A DNA stretch of 64,000 bases from Parabacteroides sp. PF5-6 (GCF_029504695.1 NZ_JAQFIN010000007.1:1-64000); one strand, 5' to 3'; positions 23,944-33,245 are shown, counted from the stretch's first letter. The notes: generated by a model from the sequence alone, not told the origin. Made by a program: numbers and translations.

Positions 23944-25068
23944 ATGAGATTTGACGTATCCAGTACAGCGCTTTTGTCACGTTTGCAATCTGTCAGTAAA
24001 GTGATTGCATCCAAAAATTCACTACCGATATTGGACAGCTTTCTTTTTCAATTGAACGGGGACAAACTGACTATTACGGCTTCCGATTCGGAAACCCGGA
24101 TGGTGACCAGTGTAGAAGTGATGAATGTAAGTGGCGAAGGCCTTTTCTGTATCTCTCAGAAAATGTTGCTCGATCCGCTGAAGGAACTGCCTGAACAGCC
24201 GCTGACCTTCGACCTGGATCTGGATACCCTGGAGGTGAATGTCCATTACCAGAATGGTAAATATAATTTTATTGGGCAAAAAGGAGATACTTATCCGCAA
24301 CAGAAACCGTTGAAGGAAGATGCGATTTCGTTGACGATGGATTCTCAGCTGTTGCTCAGCGGTATCAGTCGTTCACTCTTCGCTACGGCAGACGATGAAC
24401 TTCGCCCGGTGATGAATGGGGTTTATTTCGATATCCATACCGATGATCTTACATTTGTGGCTTCCGACGGGCATAAGCTGGTACGCTTGCGCAATAAAAC
24501 GGTGCAATCGCCGGAAAGAGCCTCTTTTATCCTGCCGAAAAAACCGGCCAATGTGTTGAAGGGTATTCTGGGTAAGGAAAAAGAACAGGTGAAGATCTCT
24601 TTCGATGATAATAACGCGTATATTTCAACGCCGGGCTTCGAGATGGTATGCCGGTTGATCGAAGGACGTTATCCGAACTATAACAGCGTCATCCCACAGG
24701 AGAATCCGTATAAAGTGACTATCGACCGCTTGTCGTTCCTGACCGCTCTTAAGCGTGTGTCCGTATTCTCGAATCCGGCCAGCAGTTTGGTGAAACTTCA
24801 AATGGAAGAGAACCAGATGCAGGTGTCTGCCCAGGATATCGATTTCTCGACTTCGGCAGAAGAAAAGATCGTTTGTCAGTTTGACGGCGCTAATATGAGT
24901 ATAGGTTTCAAAGCAACCTATCTGATTGAAATATTGAGTAATATTAATTCGCCGGAAGTGGTACTGGAATTAGCCGATCCTTCCCGCGCAGGTGTCATTG
25001 TGCCTACGGATAATGAAGAAGGGGAAGACCTTCTGATGCTTCTGATGCCGATGATGCTTAATGACTGA
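23944..25068 (+). CDS. dnaN: DNA polymerase III sliding clamp (beta subunit)
   Basis: Processivity clamp of the replicative polymerase. 374 aa with three clamp folds: N-terminal RFDVSSTALLSRLQSVSKVI, the middle FILPKKPANVLKGIL, and the C-terminal ADPSRAGVIVPTD and LLMLLMPMML, which ends in the conserved MPM-type tail. The ATG at 23944 follows a short AT-rich leader. It starts a close-packed cluster with the exonuclease gene (9-nt gap), coaBC, a DUF4835 gene and recN, a typical Bacteroidales arrangement. Confidence 0.97.
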   Translation: MRFDVSSTALLSRLQSVSKVIASKNSLPILDSFLFQLNGDKLTITASDSETRMVTSVEVMNVSGEGLFCISQKMLLDPLKELPEQPLTFDLDLDTLEVNVHYQNGKYNFIGQKGDTYPQQKPLKEDAISLTMDSQLLLSGISRSLFATADDELRPVMNGVYFDIHTDDLTFVASDGHKLVRLRNKTVQSPERASFILPKKPANVLKGILGKEKEQVKISFDDNNAYISTPGFEMVCRLIEGRYPNYNSVIPQENPYKVTIDRLSFLTALKRVSVFSNPASSLVKLQMEENQMQVSAQDIDFSTSAEEKIVCQFDGANMSIGFKATYLIEILSNINSPEVVLELADPSRAGVIVPTDNEEGEDLLMLLMPMMLND

Positions 25069-25077
25069 AAAAAATAA

Positions 25078-25845
25078 ATGCAATTAAACCTGAAAAACCC
25101 GTTAGTCTTCTTTGATCTGGAGACTACGGGTACAAATATAGTCACCGACCGGATTGTTGAACTCTGCTACGTGAAAGTTCATCCCAACGGGAAAGAAGAA
25201 ACCAAGACTTACCGAATCAATCCGGGCATGCCTATTCCTCCGGTAGTCACTGCTATCCATGGTATTTCGGATGAAGATGTAAAGGATTGTCCGTCTTTCA
25301 AAGAGATCGCCAAATCGCTGGCGGCACAGATCGAAGGATGCGACCTGGCCGGCTACAACTCCAATCGTTTTGATATCCCCATGCTGGTCGAGGAATTCCT
25401 GCGTGCCGGTGTGGATATTGATTTGCGGAAACGGAAATTCATCGATGTGCAGAATATCTTCCATAAGATGGAACAGCGCACGTTGGTTGCCGCGTATAAA
25501 TTCTACTGCGAGAAGACATTGGAAAATGCCCATTCGGCCGAAGCGGATACGATTGCCACTTACGAAGTATTGAAAGCCCAACTGGATCGTTATCCCGAGT
25601 TACAAAACGATGTGCCCTTCTTAGCCAAATTCTCCTCTTATGGTGATCATGTGGATTATGCCGGGCGGATTGTGTATAACGAAAAGGGAGTAGAGTGTAT
25701 CAACTTCGGAAAACACAAAGGAAGACCGGTGGTTGAAGTTCTCGAGAGCGATCCGGGTTATTATGGGTGGATACTGAATGGCGATTTCCCGCTGGATACC
25801 AAAAAGGTCTTTACTGAAATCAAACTGAGAGGTTTTAATAAATAA
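25078..25845 (+). CDS. DnaQ-like 3'-5' exonuclease
   Basis: 255 aa of the DEDDh exonuclease family. ExoI FFDLETTGTN gives Asp13 and Glu15, ExoII YNSNRFDIP gives Asp99, ExoIII HSAEADT gives His152 and Asp157. A C-terminal segment (FGKHKGRPVVEVLESDPGYY) is the small domain often appended in Bacteroidota. Placed 9 nt after dnaN, it is a good candidate for the proofreading or a replication-linked exonuclease, although polymerase III epsilon function is inferred from position. Confidence 0.92.
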   Translation: MQLNLKNPLVFFDLETTGTNIVTDRIVELCYVKVHPNGKEETKTYRINPGMPIPPVVTAIHGISDEDVKDCPSFKEIAKSLAAQIEGCDLAGYNSNRFDIPMLVEEFLRAGVDIDLRKRKFIDVQNIFHKMEQRTLVAAYKFYCEKTLENAHSAEADTIATYEVLKAQLDRYPELQNDVPFLAKFSSYGDHVDYAGRIVYNEKGVECINFGKHKGRPVVEVLESDPGYYGWILNGDFPLDTKKVFTEIKLRGFNK

Positions 25846-25876
25846 TTCTTCTTTTGACTTTTCAAAGCAATAGGTT

Positions 25877-27079
25877 ATGTTGAAAGGTAAACACATTATA
25901 TTAGGGGTTACGGGAAGTATCGCTGCTTATAAGGCGGCTACGATTATCCGTGGGCTGGTAAAGAAAGGTGCTGAAGTGCAAGTGGTGATTACGCCTGCCG
26001 GCAAAGAGTTTATCACGCCTTTGACCCTCTCTACATTAAGCCGCAATCCGGTGATCAGCGAGTTTTTTTCTAACCGCGACGGGACGTGGAACAGCCATGT
26101 CGATCTGGGTTTATGGGCCGATGCGATGCTGATTGCACCGGCAACGGCTGCCACAATCGGAAAGATGGCTAACGGGATTGCGGATAATATGCTGATAACA
26201 ACTTATCTCTCCTGTAAAGCGCCTGTGTTTGTCGCTCCGGCTATGGATTTGGATATGTATGCCCACCAGGCGACACAACAAAATCTGGATCGTTTGCGTT
26301 CGTTTGGAAACCGGATCATTGAACCGGGCGAAGGTGAATTGGCCAGTCAGTTGATCGGCAAGGGACGTATGGAAGATCCGGAGGTGATTATCGCTTGTTT
26401 GCACGACTTTTTTGCTGCCCAGCAGGACCTGATTGATAAAAAAGTGTTAATAACCGCAGGCCCGACGCATGAAAAGATCGATCCCGTACGTTTTATAGGT
26501 AATTATTCTTCCGGAAAGATGGGATTTGCATTGGCAGAGGCCTGTGCAAGGCGAGGAGCCGAAGTGTTTTTGGTTGCCGGACCGACGGCGTTACGCACCG
26601 AACATCCGCGGATTACTCAATTCGACGTGGAGTCGGCCGAAGAAATGTACCAGAAAGCCCTCAGCCTCTTTCCGCAGATGGATGCAGCCCTGTTGTGTGC
26701 AGCCGTAGCCGATTATCGTCCGGAATCTTCAGCGGAAGAGAAAATCAAACGGGAGTCGACGGGCGATATGATCCTTCACCTGGTGCCCAATAAAGATATT
26801 GCCGCCTCTTTGGGTAAACAGAAACGCGAAGGGCAGGTGTTGGGTGGTTTTGCTTTGGAAACACAAGATGGCATGAGTCATGCGCAAGATAAATTGAAGC
26901 GCAAAAACCTCGATTTCATCGTATTGAACTCTCTGGAAGATCAAGGTGCCGGGTTCCGTCACGATACGAATAAGATCACGATCATCGACCGGACAGGAGA
27001 GGTTACCGACTATCCGTTGAAGAATAAGACAGAAGTAGCAGTCGATATTGTGAATAAGTTAGTAGAGCAATTAAAATGA
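25877..27079 (+). CDS. coaBC: Bifunctional coenzyme A biosynthesis protein CoaBC
   Basis: Two steps of CoA synthesis: ligation of cysteine to 4'-phosphopantothenate and decarboxylation of the product. The N-terminal flavoprotein half has GVTGSIAAYKA, catalytic His74 in WNSHVDLG, and the APAMDLDMY motif. The C-terminal ligase half begins near residue 190 with ITAGPTHEKIDPVRFIGNYS and includes the conserved KIKR loop. 400 aa is standard. Its end overlaps the DUF4835 start by 4 nt. Confidence 0.96.
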   Translation: MLKGKHIILGVTGSIAAYKAATIIRGLVKKGAEVQVVITPAGKEFITPLTLSTLSRNPVISEFFSNRDGTWNSHVDLGLWADAMLIAPATAATIGKMANGIADNMLITTYLSCKAPVFVAPAMDLDMYAHQATQQNLDRLRSFGNRIIEPGEGELASQLIGKGRMEDPEVIIACLHDFFAAQQDLIDKKVLITAGPTHEKIDPVRFIGNYSSGKMGFALAEACARRGAEVFLVAGPTALRTEHPRITQFDVESAEEMYQKALSLFPQMDAALLCAAVADYRPESSAEEKIKRESTGDMILHLVPNKDIAASLGKQKREGQVLGGFALETQDGMSHAQDKLKRKNLDFIVLNSLEDQGAGFRHDTNKITIIDRTGEVTDYPLKNKTEVAVDIVNKLVEQLK

Positions 27080-27978
27080 AGATGCAAAAAAGAGTCATTT
27101 ACCTGTTGTTGGTTTTATGCGTATCCCTGCAAGTGGACGCGCAGGAAATGAATGCCCGTGTGACAATCAACAGTAGCCAGGTGCAAGGAACCAATAAACA
27201 GGTATTTACTACGTTGCAAAATGCTCTGACAGAGTTTATCAACAACCGGAAATGGACCGATGCGACCTTCTCGGTGAATGAGCGTATCGAGTCAACCTTT
27301 ACCATCAATATCAGCGAGCAGCAGGATAATGCTTTCAAAGGAACATTGCAGATCCAGGCGCGACGCCCTGCCTACAATTCGGGTTATTCGACCAACTTAT
27401 TAAACTTTCAGGATCGGCAGATTGACTTTGACTATATTGAATTCGAACCGTTGGAGTACACCGAGAATGTATTGAACAATAACTTGACCGCAGTGATTGT
27501 ATTCTATGTGTATGTGATCCTGGGTTTGGATTTCGATAGCTTTTCTCCTCTGGGCGGAGCCGCTTTCTTTCAGACGGCTCAACAGGTCGTCACGCTGGCG
27601 CAGGCCCAATCCAATTGGGTCGGTTGGAAAGCTTTTGAGAGCAATTCGAACCGTCATGGGGTGATTACGGCACTGACCGATAATACTTCTGAAGCTTTCC
27701 GCAATATGTGGTATCAGTACCACCGTCGGGGACTCGATGAAATGGCCGCTAATCCGGACCGGGGACGGACTACCATTATAGAAGCTTTACCTGCACTGAA
27801 AGAAGTGAAAAGCGCTCGTCCCACCTCTGTCGTCCTACAGATGTTTGCCGATGCCAAACTGACCGAGGTTGTTGCTATTTATTCCAAAGCTACGAATCAG
27901 GAAAAGAAAGAAGGATACGATCTTTTGTCGGATATCTATCCCACCCAGGGAACCGTTCTGGAAGCACTTAAGAAATAG
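27076..27978 (+). CDS. DUF4835 family secreted protein
   Basis: 300 aa with a signal peptide (LLLVLCVSLQVDAQE, cleavage after the Ala-Gln region). Contains ARVTINSSQVQGTN near the mature N-terminus and the conserved FDYIEFEPLEYTENVLNNNLTAV segment. The family is confined to Bacteroidota; members have been named PorD and linked to type IX secretion, which I recall with moderate certainty and cannot verify here. It overlaps coaBC by 4 nt and precedes recN by 2 nt, the usual order in the group. Confidence 0.9.
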   Translation: MKMQKRVIYLLLVLCVSLQVDAQEMNARVTINSSQVQGTNKQVFTTLQNALTEFINNRKWTDATFSVNERIESTFTINISEQQDNAFKGTLQIQARRPAYNSGYSTNLLNFQDRQIDFDYIEFEPLEYTENVLNNNLTAVIVFYVYVILGLDFDSFSPLGGAAFFQTAQQVVTLAQAQSNWVGWKAFESNSNRHGVITALTDNTSEAFRNMWYQYHRRGLDEMAANPDRGRTTIIEALPALKEVKSARPTSVVLQMFADAKLTEVVAIYSKATNQEKKEGYDLLSDIYPTQGTVLEALKK

Positions 27979-27980
27979 TT

Positions 27981-29648
27981 ATGTTGCAATCTCTTTATAT
28001 ACAAAACTACGTTTTAATCGATAATCTGGATATTACGTTCCGGAAAGGATTGTCTGTTATTACCGGGGAAACAGGTGCCGGTAAGTCTATTATATTGGGT
28101 GCGCTGGGGCTGGTTATCGGTCAGCGTGCCGACGGTCGAAGTATTCGCCAGGGCGCTGAGAAGTGTGTGATCGAAGCGCAATTCAATGTTTCAGCCTATC
28201 AGTTGGAATCTTTTTTCATCGAAAATGATCTGGAATACGATGCGGAGACCTGTCTGCTCCGGAGAGAATTGTTTGCTTCCGGGAAGTCACGTGCGTTTGT
28301 GAATGATTCGCCGGTTTCGCTGAATATCCTGAAGGAATTGGGCGCCCGTTTGATCGATATCCATTCCCAACATCAGAATCTGCTCCTGGCCGATAATCGC
28401 TTTCAGTTGAAGGTTGTCGATGTAATGGCGCAAAATGAGCTTTTATTGACTGCTTATCGCACGCAATACACCCATTACCGGAATTTGCAAAAAGAGCTGA
28501 TCGCGCTTGAGGAAAAAGCGGCTCAAAGTAAACAGGAAGAGGATTATATTCGCTTTCAATTGGAACAGTTGAGTGACGCCCGTTTGAAACCGGATGAACA
28601 GACGGAACTGGAGACCGAGCAGGAGGTATTATCCCATGCCGAAGAGATTAAAAGCGGCCTTTACCGGATTACCAATTGCCTGAACGGAGAGGAGCAGGGA
28701 AGTGTTCTCCTTTTAAAAGAAGCCCTTTCCATCGCGAATACTTTGGAACGTTATTATCCGAAAGCCCGGGAGATCAGCGAAAGATTGAAAAGCGCTTATA
28801 TCGAACTGAACGACCTGGCTTCGGAGACCGAAGGCTGGAAAGAAGATATTGAATTCAACCCCGAACGTTTAGACTGGGTGAATGAGCGACTGGACGTAAT
28901 CTATAATCTACAACAGAAACACCGGGTCAATACCGTGCCCGAATTGATTGCGATCGAAAGCAAATTCGAGGAACAGCTTAAAGAGATCGATTCATTCGAC
29001 GAACAGGTCGAAACCTTGAAGAATGAAATCGCCGAAACGTATCAGCAATTGTTCGATCAAGCCACCCGGTTGCGGGAAAAACGCGAAGCAGCCTCTCAGG
29101 TTATTAGTCGTCAGTTGGAAGAAATGATCGCTACATTGGGTATTCCTAATGCTCGTTTTGTGGTCGATCTCCAGTCGCGCCAGGAGCCGGGACCCGATGG
29201 AATGGATGAAATTCGCTTTTTGTTTTCCGCTCATCGCAACGGCACCTTGCAACCGGTAGCTCAAACCGCGTCCGGAGGAGAGATCTCCCGCCTGATGCTC
29301 TGCCTTAAAGCCATGATCGCCGGGCATACGGCTTTGCCGGCTATCCTGTTTGATGAAATAGATACGGGTGTTTCGGGTGATATTGCCGATAAAATGGGGG
29401 AAATCATGCAAGCGCTCAGTCGGGATATGCAGGTGATAACCATTACCCATCTTCCTCAGATCGCCGCGAAAGGGAATATGCATTATTATGTCTATAAAGA
29501 AGATACGCCGGAAAAGACGGTTACCTGCATCAGGGAATTGAACGCAGAAGAGCGCATCACTGAAGTTGCCCGGATGTTAAGCGGAGCGACCCTGACCGAT
29601 GCTTCTTTGGCGAATGCGAAAGAGCTTCTTCAAATAGATAATGGGTAA
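27981..29648 (+). CDS. recN: DNA repair protein RecN
   Basis: SMC-like ATPase of double-strand-break repair. N-terminal YIQNYVLIDNLDI and Walker A GETGAGKS (29-36); a long central coiled coil (about 160-375); C-terminal ABC signature SGGEISRLMLCLK, Walker B ILFDEIDTGVSG and the H-loop ITHLPQIAA. 555 aa is the family length. Its stop codon lies inside a 7-nt repeat block (GATAATG, GGTAATG, GATAATT). Confidence 0.96.
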   Translation: MLQSLYIQNYVLIDNLDITFRKGLSVITGETGAGKSIILGALGLVIGQRADGRSIRQGAEKCVIEAQFNVSAYQLESFFIENDLEYDAETCLLRRELFASGKSRAFVNDSPVSLNILKELGARLIDIHSQHQNLLLADNRFQLKVVDVMAQNELLLTAYRTQYTHYRNLQKELIALEEKAAQSKQEEDYIRFQLEQLSDARLKPDEQTELETEQEVLSHAEEIKSGLYRITNCLNGEEQGSVLLLKEALSIANTLERYYPKAREISERLKSAYIELNDLASETEGWKEDIEFNPERLDWVNERLDVIYNLQQKHRVNTVPELIAIESKFEEQLKEIDSFDEQVETLKNEIAETYQQLFDQATRLREKREAASQVISRQLEEMIATLGIPNARFVVDLQSRQEPGPDGMDEIRFLFSAHRNGTLQPVAQTASGGEISRLMLCLKAMIAGHTALPAILFDEIDTGVSGDIADKMGEIMQALSRDMQVITITHLPQIAAKGNMHYYVYKEDTPEKTVTCIRELNAEERITEVARMLSGATLTDASLANAKELLQIDNG

Positions 29649-29679
29649 TGGATAATTAGCTTTCCTTATCCATTGTTTT
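29637..29679 (+). terminator. 7-nt repeat block and hairpin at the end of recN
   Basis: GATAATG, GGTAATG and GATAATT (29637-29657) span the recN stop. AATGGATAA at 29647-29655 pairs with TTATCCATT at 29666-29674, followed by GTTTTA. Likely transcription terminator built from the 7-nt repeat. Confidence 0.65.
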
Positions 29680-29749
29680 AAACCTTTCTGTTTGGAAGGT
29701 GTCATAGAAATAACAAACGAGATGTAAAACCTTTTAAAAACACAAAGCC

Positions 29750-30337
29750 ATGAAACGTTTAAGTCTTATATCGCTATTCATACTTCTGATAAGTTTACCC
29801 GGTTACAGTCAGTTTTGGATTGAAAAAGGTTGGCATCAAGCCAATTGTCCACAGTGCCGCTCCATGTCTGCTTCACTTCAGTTACACCCGAAGCAAGCCC
29901 GGGAATATGAAAAGATCGTTCATAAGTACGGTCAAAAGATAGAAAAGGAATCCCGTCGGGATTATAAACACTGGGACAAGGCCGCCCGGAAGATCTATGA
30001 CCTGCGTATGGATCGGGATAAAAAGTTGCTTCGTCTACTTTCTCCCTACCAGTTCGATCGCTATGTACAGCTGACCAGAGAACGCCCCGGCCGGATCCAT
30101 GAATATCGCGGTTGGTACGAACATCCTTCTTATGCATCCGTTCGGGTTTACCCGGATGTCCGGCGCTACGAGAACTCCTATTGGAGTCATCATTGGAAAT
30201 CCGTTCCGGGTCCGAAATACAAATCCAATAAAGAGAAATACAAACCGAATAAAGAGAAAGATAGAGATAGAGATCGAGATAAAAACAACGGCAGATATGA
30301 TAATCGGCCAAGAAACGAAAAGCCGGGTCGCCGGTAA
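29750..30337 (+). CDS. Secreted basic protein, Spy/CpxP-like helical region
   Basis: 195 aa, not a recognised family. A signal peptide (LISLFILLISLPGYSQ) precedes FWIEKGWHQANCPQC, then about 90 residues of charged helix with LSPYQFDRYVQLTRERPG, which recalls the LTxxQ helices of Spy/CpxP periplasmic chaperones. The tail from about 155 is highly basic and low in complexity (KDRDRDRDKNN and NRPRNEKPGRR). A periplasmic stress or metal-related role is only a guess from the helical pattern. It stands alone between recN and tdk. Confidence 0.7.
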   Translation: MKRLSLISLFILLISLPGYSQFWIEKGWHQANCPQCRSMSASLQLHPKQAREYEKIVHKYGQKIEKESRRDYKHWDKAARKIYDLRMDRDKKLLRLLSPYQFDRYVQLTRERPGRIHEYRGWYEHPSYASVRVYPDVRRYENSYWSHHWKSVPGPKYKSNKEKYKPNKEKDRDRDRDKNNGRYDNRPRNEKPGRR

Positions 30338-30438
30338 TATTCTCTTTTAAAATAGTAAAATGAAGACAGTCTCTTTTCGGGACTGTTTTTTTGTTTACAT
30401 AAACCGGGCGAACGGGGAAAGGGTAAATAATTATTCCG

Positions 30439-30446
30439 TACTTTTG
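30439..30446 (+). promoter_or_regulatory. -7 element of the tdk operon
   Basis: TACTTTTG matches TAnnTTTG and lies 20 nt before the tdk ATG. Confidence 0.6.
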
Positions 30447-30465
30447 TGGGCACAAATAAAAGGAT

Positions 30466-31062
30466 ATGATATCAGGATCGGAAGAACATATATTTCAGTT
30501 TCCCCGGAAAGGACGGATCGAAGTAGTCTGCGGATCGATGTTTTCGGGTAAAACAGAAGAGCTGATCCGTCGGTTGAAGCGGGCGCAGTTTGCCCGCCAG
30601 CGCGTAGAGATCTTCAAACCTGCGATGGATTCGCGCTATTCGGAAGAAATGGTCGTTTCGCACGATAAGAATCAGATCCCTTCGACCCCGATCGATACCT
30701 CAGCCAGTATCCTGCTGTTTACTTCCGAAATCGATGTGGTGGGCATTGACGAGGCACAGTTCTTCGACGAAGGCCTGGTCGATGTTTGCAATCAATTGGC
30801 GGCCGATGGCATCCGGGTGATTGTGGCCGGTCTGGATATGGATTATAAAGGAGTCCCTTTTGGCCCTATCCCTCATTTGATGGCGATCGCCGATGAGGTC
30901 ACCAAGGTGCATGCGATCTGTGTCGGTTGCGGACAGTTAGCTTATTTGTCGCACCGGACGGTAGCCGATGACAAACGGGTGCTTTTGGGCGAGCAAACCC
31001 TGTATGAGCCTTTGTGCCGTTCTTGTTATGCAAAAGCAGAGAATACTAATCAATACGAATAG
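30466..31062 (+). CDS. tdk: Thymidine kinase
   Basis: Phosphorylates thymidine in pyrimidine salvage. 198 aa of the type II (bacterial/TK1) class: Walker A GSMFSGKT (23-30), Walker B-like [12 protein letters not shown], lasso region and zinc Cys pairs CVGCG and CRSC. The rlmB gene starts 2 nt after its stop, so the two form an operon from the promoter at 30439. Confidence 0.96.
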   Translation: MISGSEEHIFQFPRKGRIEVVCGSMFSGKTEELIRRLKRAQFARQRVEIFKPAMDSRYSEEMVVSHDKNQIPSTPIDTSASILLFTSEIDVVGIDEAQFFDEGLVDVCNQLAADGIRVIVAGLDMDYKGVPFGPIPHLMAIADEVTKVHAICVGCGQLAYLSHRTVADDKRVLLGEQTLYEPLCRSCYAKAENTNQYE

Positions 31063-31064
31063 AG

Positions 31065-31805
31065 ATGAAAGAGAATGAAATGGTCTTTGGCATCCGTGCC
31101 GTGATCGAAGCGGTACAGGCGGGTAAAGAGATCGATAAGATATTGGTGAAAAGGGAACTCCAGGGCGACCTGGCCCGTGAGTTATTTGCCGTTTTGAAGG
31201 AGAACAACCTTCAATGCCAGCGTGTGCCACAGGAACGGTTGGACCGGATCACCCGCAAAAACCACCAGGGGGTGATCGCTTTCATCTCGGCTATTACCTA
31301 TTACCGGCTGGAAGATATCATCCCGAATGTCTACGAACAAGGGAAAAATCCTTTCATCGTATTGCTCGACGGGGTGACGGATGTGCGTAACTTCGGCGCT
31401 ATCGCCCGTACCTGCGAATGTGCCGGGGTGGACGCTGTTGTGATTCCGGCCAAAGGTAGTGTGACGGTGAATGCCGATGCCATCAAAACGTCTGCCGGCG
31501 CCTTGCATATCTTACCGGTTTGTAAGGAAAAGAGTATAAACCAGGCTATTCGTTTCCTGCAGGAAAGCGGGATAAAGGTTTTCGCGGCCACGGAGAAAGC
31601 TCAGTCGGTTTATACCCGTGTCGCTTATGATGGCCCGGTGGCGATCGTGGTCGGAGCGGAAGATACGGGCGTTTCGATGGATAACCTCCGAATTTGCGAT
31701 GAAATGGTCAAAATTCCACAATATGGAACGATCGGTTCGTTGAATGTTTCGGTAGCTGCCTCGGTGATGATCTATGAGGTGGTGAGACAGAGAGGAGAGA
31801 ATTGA
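31065..31805 (+). CDS. rlmB: 23S rRNA (guanosine-2'-O-)-methyltransferase RlmB (TrmH family)
   Basis: SPOUT-class RNA 2'-O-methyltransferase. An N-terminal L30e-like substrate domain (about 1-75, MVFGIRAVIEAVQAGKEIDK) is followed by the knotted catalytic domain: NFGAIARTCECAG (motif 1), IVVGAEDTGV (motif 2) and IPQYGTIGSLNVSVA (motif 3). RlmB modifies G2251 in E. coli 23S rRNA; TrmH-type paralogs acting on other positions are the alternative. A 7-nt repeat array begins at the stop codon. Confidence 0.92.
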   Translation: MKENEMVFGIRAVIEAVQAGKEIDKILVKRELQGDLARELFAVLKENNLQCQRVPQERLDRITRKNHQGVIAFISAITYYRLEDIIPNVYEQGKNPFIVLLDGVTDVRNFGAIARTCECAGVDAVVIPAKGSVTVNADAIKTSAGALHILPVCKEKSINQAIRFLQESGIKVFAATEKAQSVYTRVAYDGPVAIVVGAEDTGVSMDNLRICDEMVKIPQYGTIGSLNVSVAASVMIYEVVRQRGEN

Positions 31806-31837
31806 AATTACGAATTACGAATTAAAAATTACGAATT
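31806..31837. repeat. 7-nt-period array (AATTACG word)
   Basis: AATTACG at 31806, 31813 and 31827 with AATTAAA at 31820 and AATT at 31834: exact 7-nt register. It starts 1 nt after the rlmB stop codon. Confidence 0.85.
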
Positions 31838-31882
31838 GGAGCGAAGCGTAAAGCAATTGCAAACTATAAAACTTAAACAGTC

Positions 31883-32260
31883 ATGAAGAAAGTAATCTCA
31901 ACAACAAATGCCCCGGCGGCAATCGGGCCGTACAGTCAGGCTATTCAGGTAGGAAATATGTTATTCTCGTCCGGCCAACTGGGCATGGATCCGGCAACGG
32001 GTAACTTCGTGGAAGGCGGAGTGAAGGAGCAAGCCGTCCAGGTATTCAAAAATATCCATGCTATACTGGCAGAATCCGGCTTTGCCGTAGAAAACATAGT
32101 GAAAACAACCGTTTTTCTGGCTGATATGGCCGACTTCGCGGTGGTAAACGAAGTTTATGCCGCCCAATTCGAAGGCGATTTCCCGGCCCGTTCGGCTGTT
32201 GCGGTTAAGACTTTGCCCAAAAATGGCCTGGTCGAGATCGAGTTTATCGCCTGTAAATAA
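31883..32260 (+). CDS. ridA: RidA family reactive-intermediate deaminase
   Basis: 125 aa trimeric enzyme that hydrolyses reactive enamine/imine intermediates from PLP enzymes. The typical pattern is present: IGPYSQAIQVGNMLFSSGQ, VENIVKTTVFLADM, NEVYAAQF and the substrate-binding Arg in PARSAVAVKTLP. It stands in a convergent position opposite the CvfB-like gene with a 22-nt-period array between them. Confidence 0.95.
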   Translation: MKKVISTTNAPAAIGPYSQAIQVGNMLFSSGQLGMDPATGNFVEGGVKEQAVQVFKNIHAILAESGFAVENIVKTTVFLADMADFAVVNEVYAAQFEGDFPARSAVAVKTLPKNGLVEIEFIACK

Positions 32261-32279
32261 ATGAGCAAAAAAAAGTACC

Positions 32280-32356
32280 GGTAGTTTGTTGATAAACTAC
32301 TGGTATTTCGTTGACAAACTACCGATACTTTGTTCGCAAACTACCGGTAGTTTTTT
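32280..32356. repeat. 22-nt-period palindromic array (GGTAGTTTG word)
   Basis: GGTA/GATA cores at 32280, 32302, 32324 and 32346, each exactly 22 nt apart. Half-units GGTAGTTTG and CAAACTACC alternate in orientation. The last unit runs into seven T residues, so the array likely also terminates the converging ridA and CvfB-like transcripts. Confidence 0.88.
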
Positions 32357-32376
32357 TGTGAATAAGTTGGGCTGTC

Positions 32377-33216
32377 TTAATCGCCTGTAACCCAGCGTAT
32401 CCCTTCGCGTTCGAGCGTGATCATTTGTTGCTTGTAGAGCAGGCCGATGGCTTGTTTGAAAGCTTTTTTGCTGCAATGGAACAGGGCGTAAATTTGCTCC
32501 GGGTCACTTTTGTCGTGTACCGCCAGGTAACCTCCGTTGGCCTTGAGCGTCTCAAGAATCATACCCGAGAGGCCATCTATCTTTTTATAACCTAAGGGGG
32601 TGAGGCTTACGTCGATCTTCTCGTCTTCACGCACTTCTTTGATATATCCTTTTAGCTGTTCGCCTTTTTTGAGCGGGCGGAATACTTCGCTATGGTAAAT
32701 CAGTCCCCAATGCAGATTGTTTATAATGACGCGATAGCCCAAATCGGTCTCTTCGGTGATCAAGAGGTCTACTTCCTGGTTGAATGAGTAGTCGGGTGGG
32801 GTATTGTCGAGGAATTTATCCACTTTGGCCGACGCCATAATCCGTCCGGTGACGTTATCCAAGCGCACATACACCAGATACCAGCCGTCTTCATGCATCG
32901 TTGCTTTTTGTTCGCGGAAAGGGACAAGCAGATCTTTCATCAAGCCCCAGTCCAGAAAAGCACCGGTTTCATTCACGGAGCTGACCCGCATAAAACAAAA
33001 TTCGCCGACCGTGGCTTTCGGGCGAAGGGTAGTGGCGATCAGGCGGCCTTCGTTGTCGTGATAGATAAAAACCTCGATTTCATCGCCGATTTTGACATTT
33101 TTAGGTACATAACGTGCCGGCAAAAGGATTTCCAGGTCATTGCCTCCGTCGAGATAAACACCGAAGTCGAGGTCTTTGACAATGGCAAGGGTGTTGTAGT
33201 TTCCGATTTGTATCAT
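32377..33216 (-). CDS. CvfB-like S1 RNA-binding protein
   Basis: 279 aa with tandem S1-like OB folds: IGNYNTLAIVKDLDFGVYLDG, a second around GEFCFMRVSSVNETGAFLDWG, and a third around LKGYIKEVREDEKIDVSL, then a winged-helix tail (about 215-279). CvfB homologs are RNA-binding regulators in Firmicutes; the role in Bacteroidota is not defined. The frame can be extended by 8 codons to a TTG, but that TTG lies inside a -7 promoter box (33238-33245), so the ATG at 33216 is used. Confidence 0.9.
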   Translation of the reverse strand: MIQIGNYNTLAIVKDLDFGVYLDGGNDLEILLPARYVPKNVKIGDEIEVFIYHDNEGRLIATTLRPKATVGEFCFMRVSSVNETGAFLDWGLMKDLLVPFREQKATMHEDGWYLVYVRLDNVTGRIMASAKVDKFLDNTPPDYSFNQEVDLLITEETDLGYRVIINNLHWGLIYHSEVFRPLKKGEQLKGYIKEVREDEKIDVSLTPLGYKKIDGLSGMILETLKANGGYLAVHDKSDPEQIYALFHCSKKAFKQAIGLLYKQQMITLEREGIRWVTGD

Positions 33217-33237
33217 GGAGTGGGTGATTATATTGTG

Positions 33238-33245
33238 CAAAGTTA
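33238..33245 (-). promoter_or_regulatory. -7 element of the CvfB-like gene
   Basis: TAACTTTG on the minus strand matches TAnnTTTG and lies 22 nt upstream of the chosen ATG. Confidence 0.55.
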
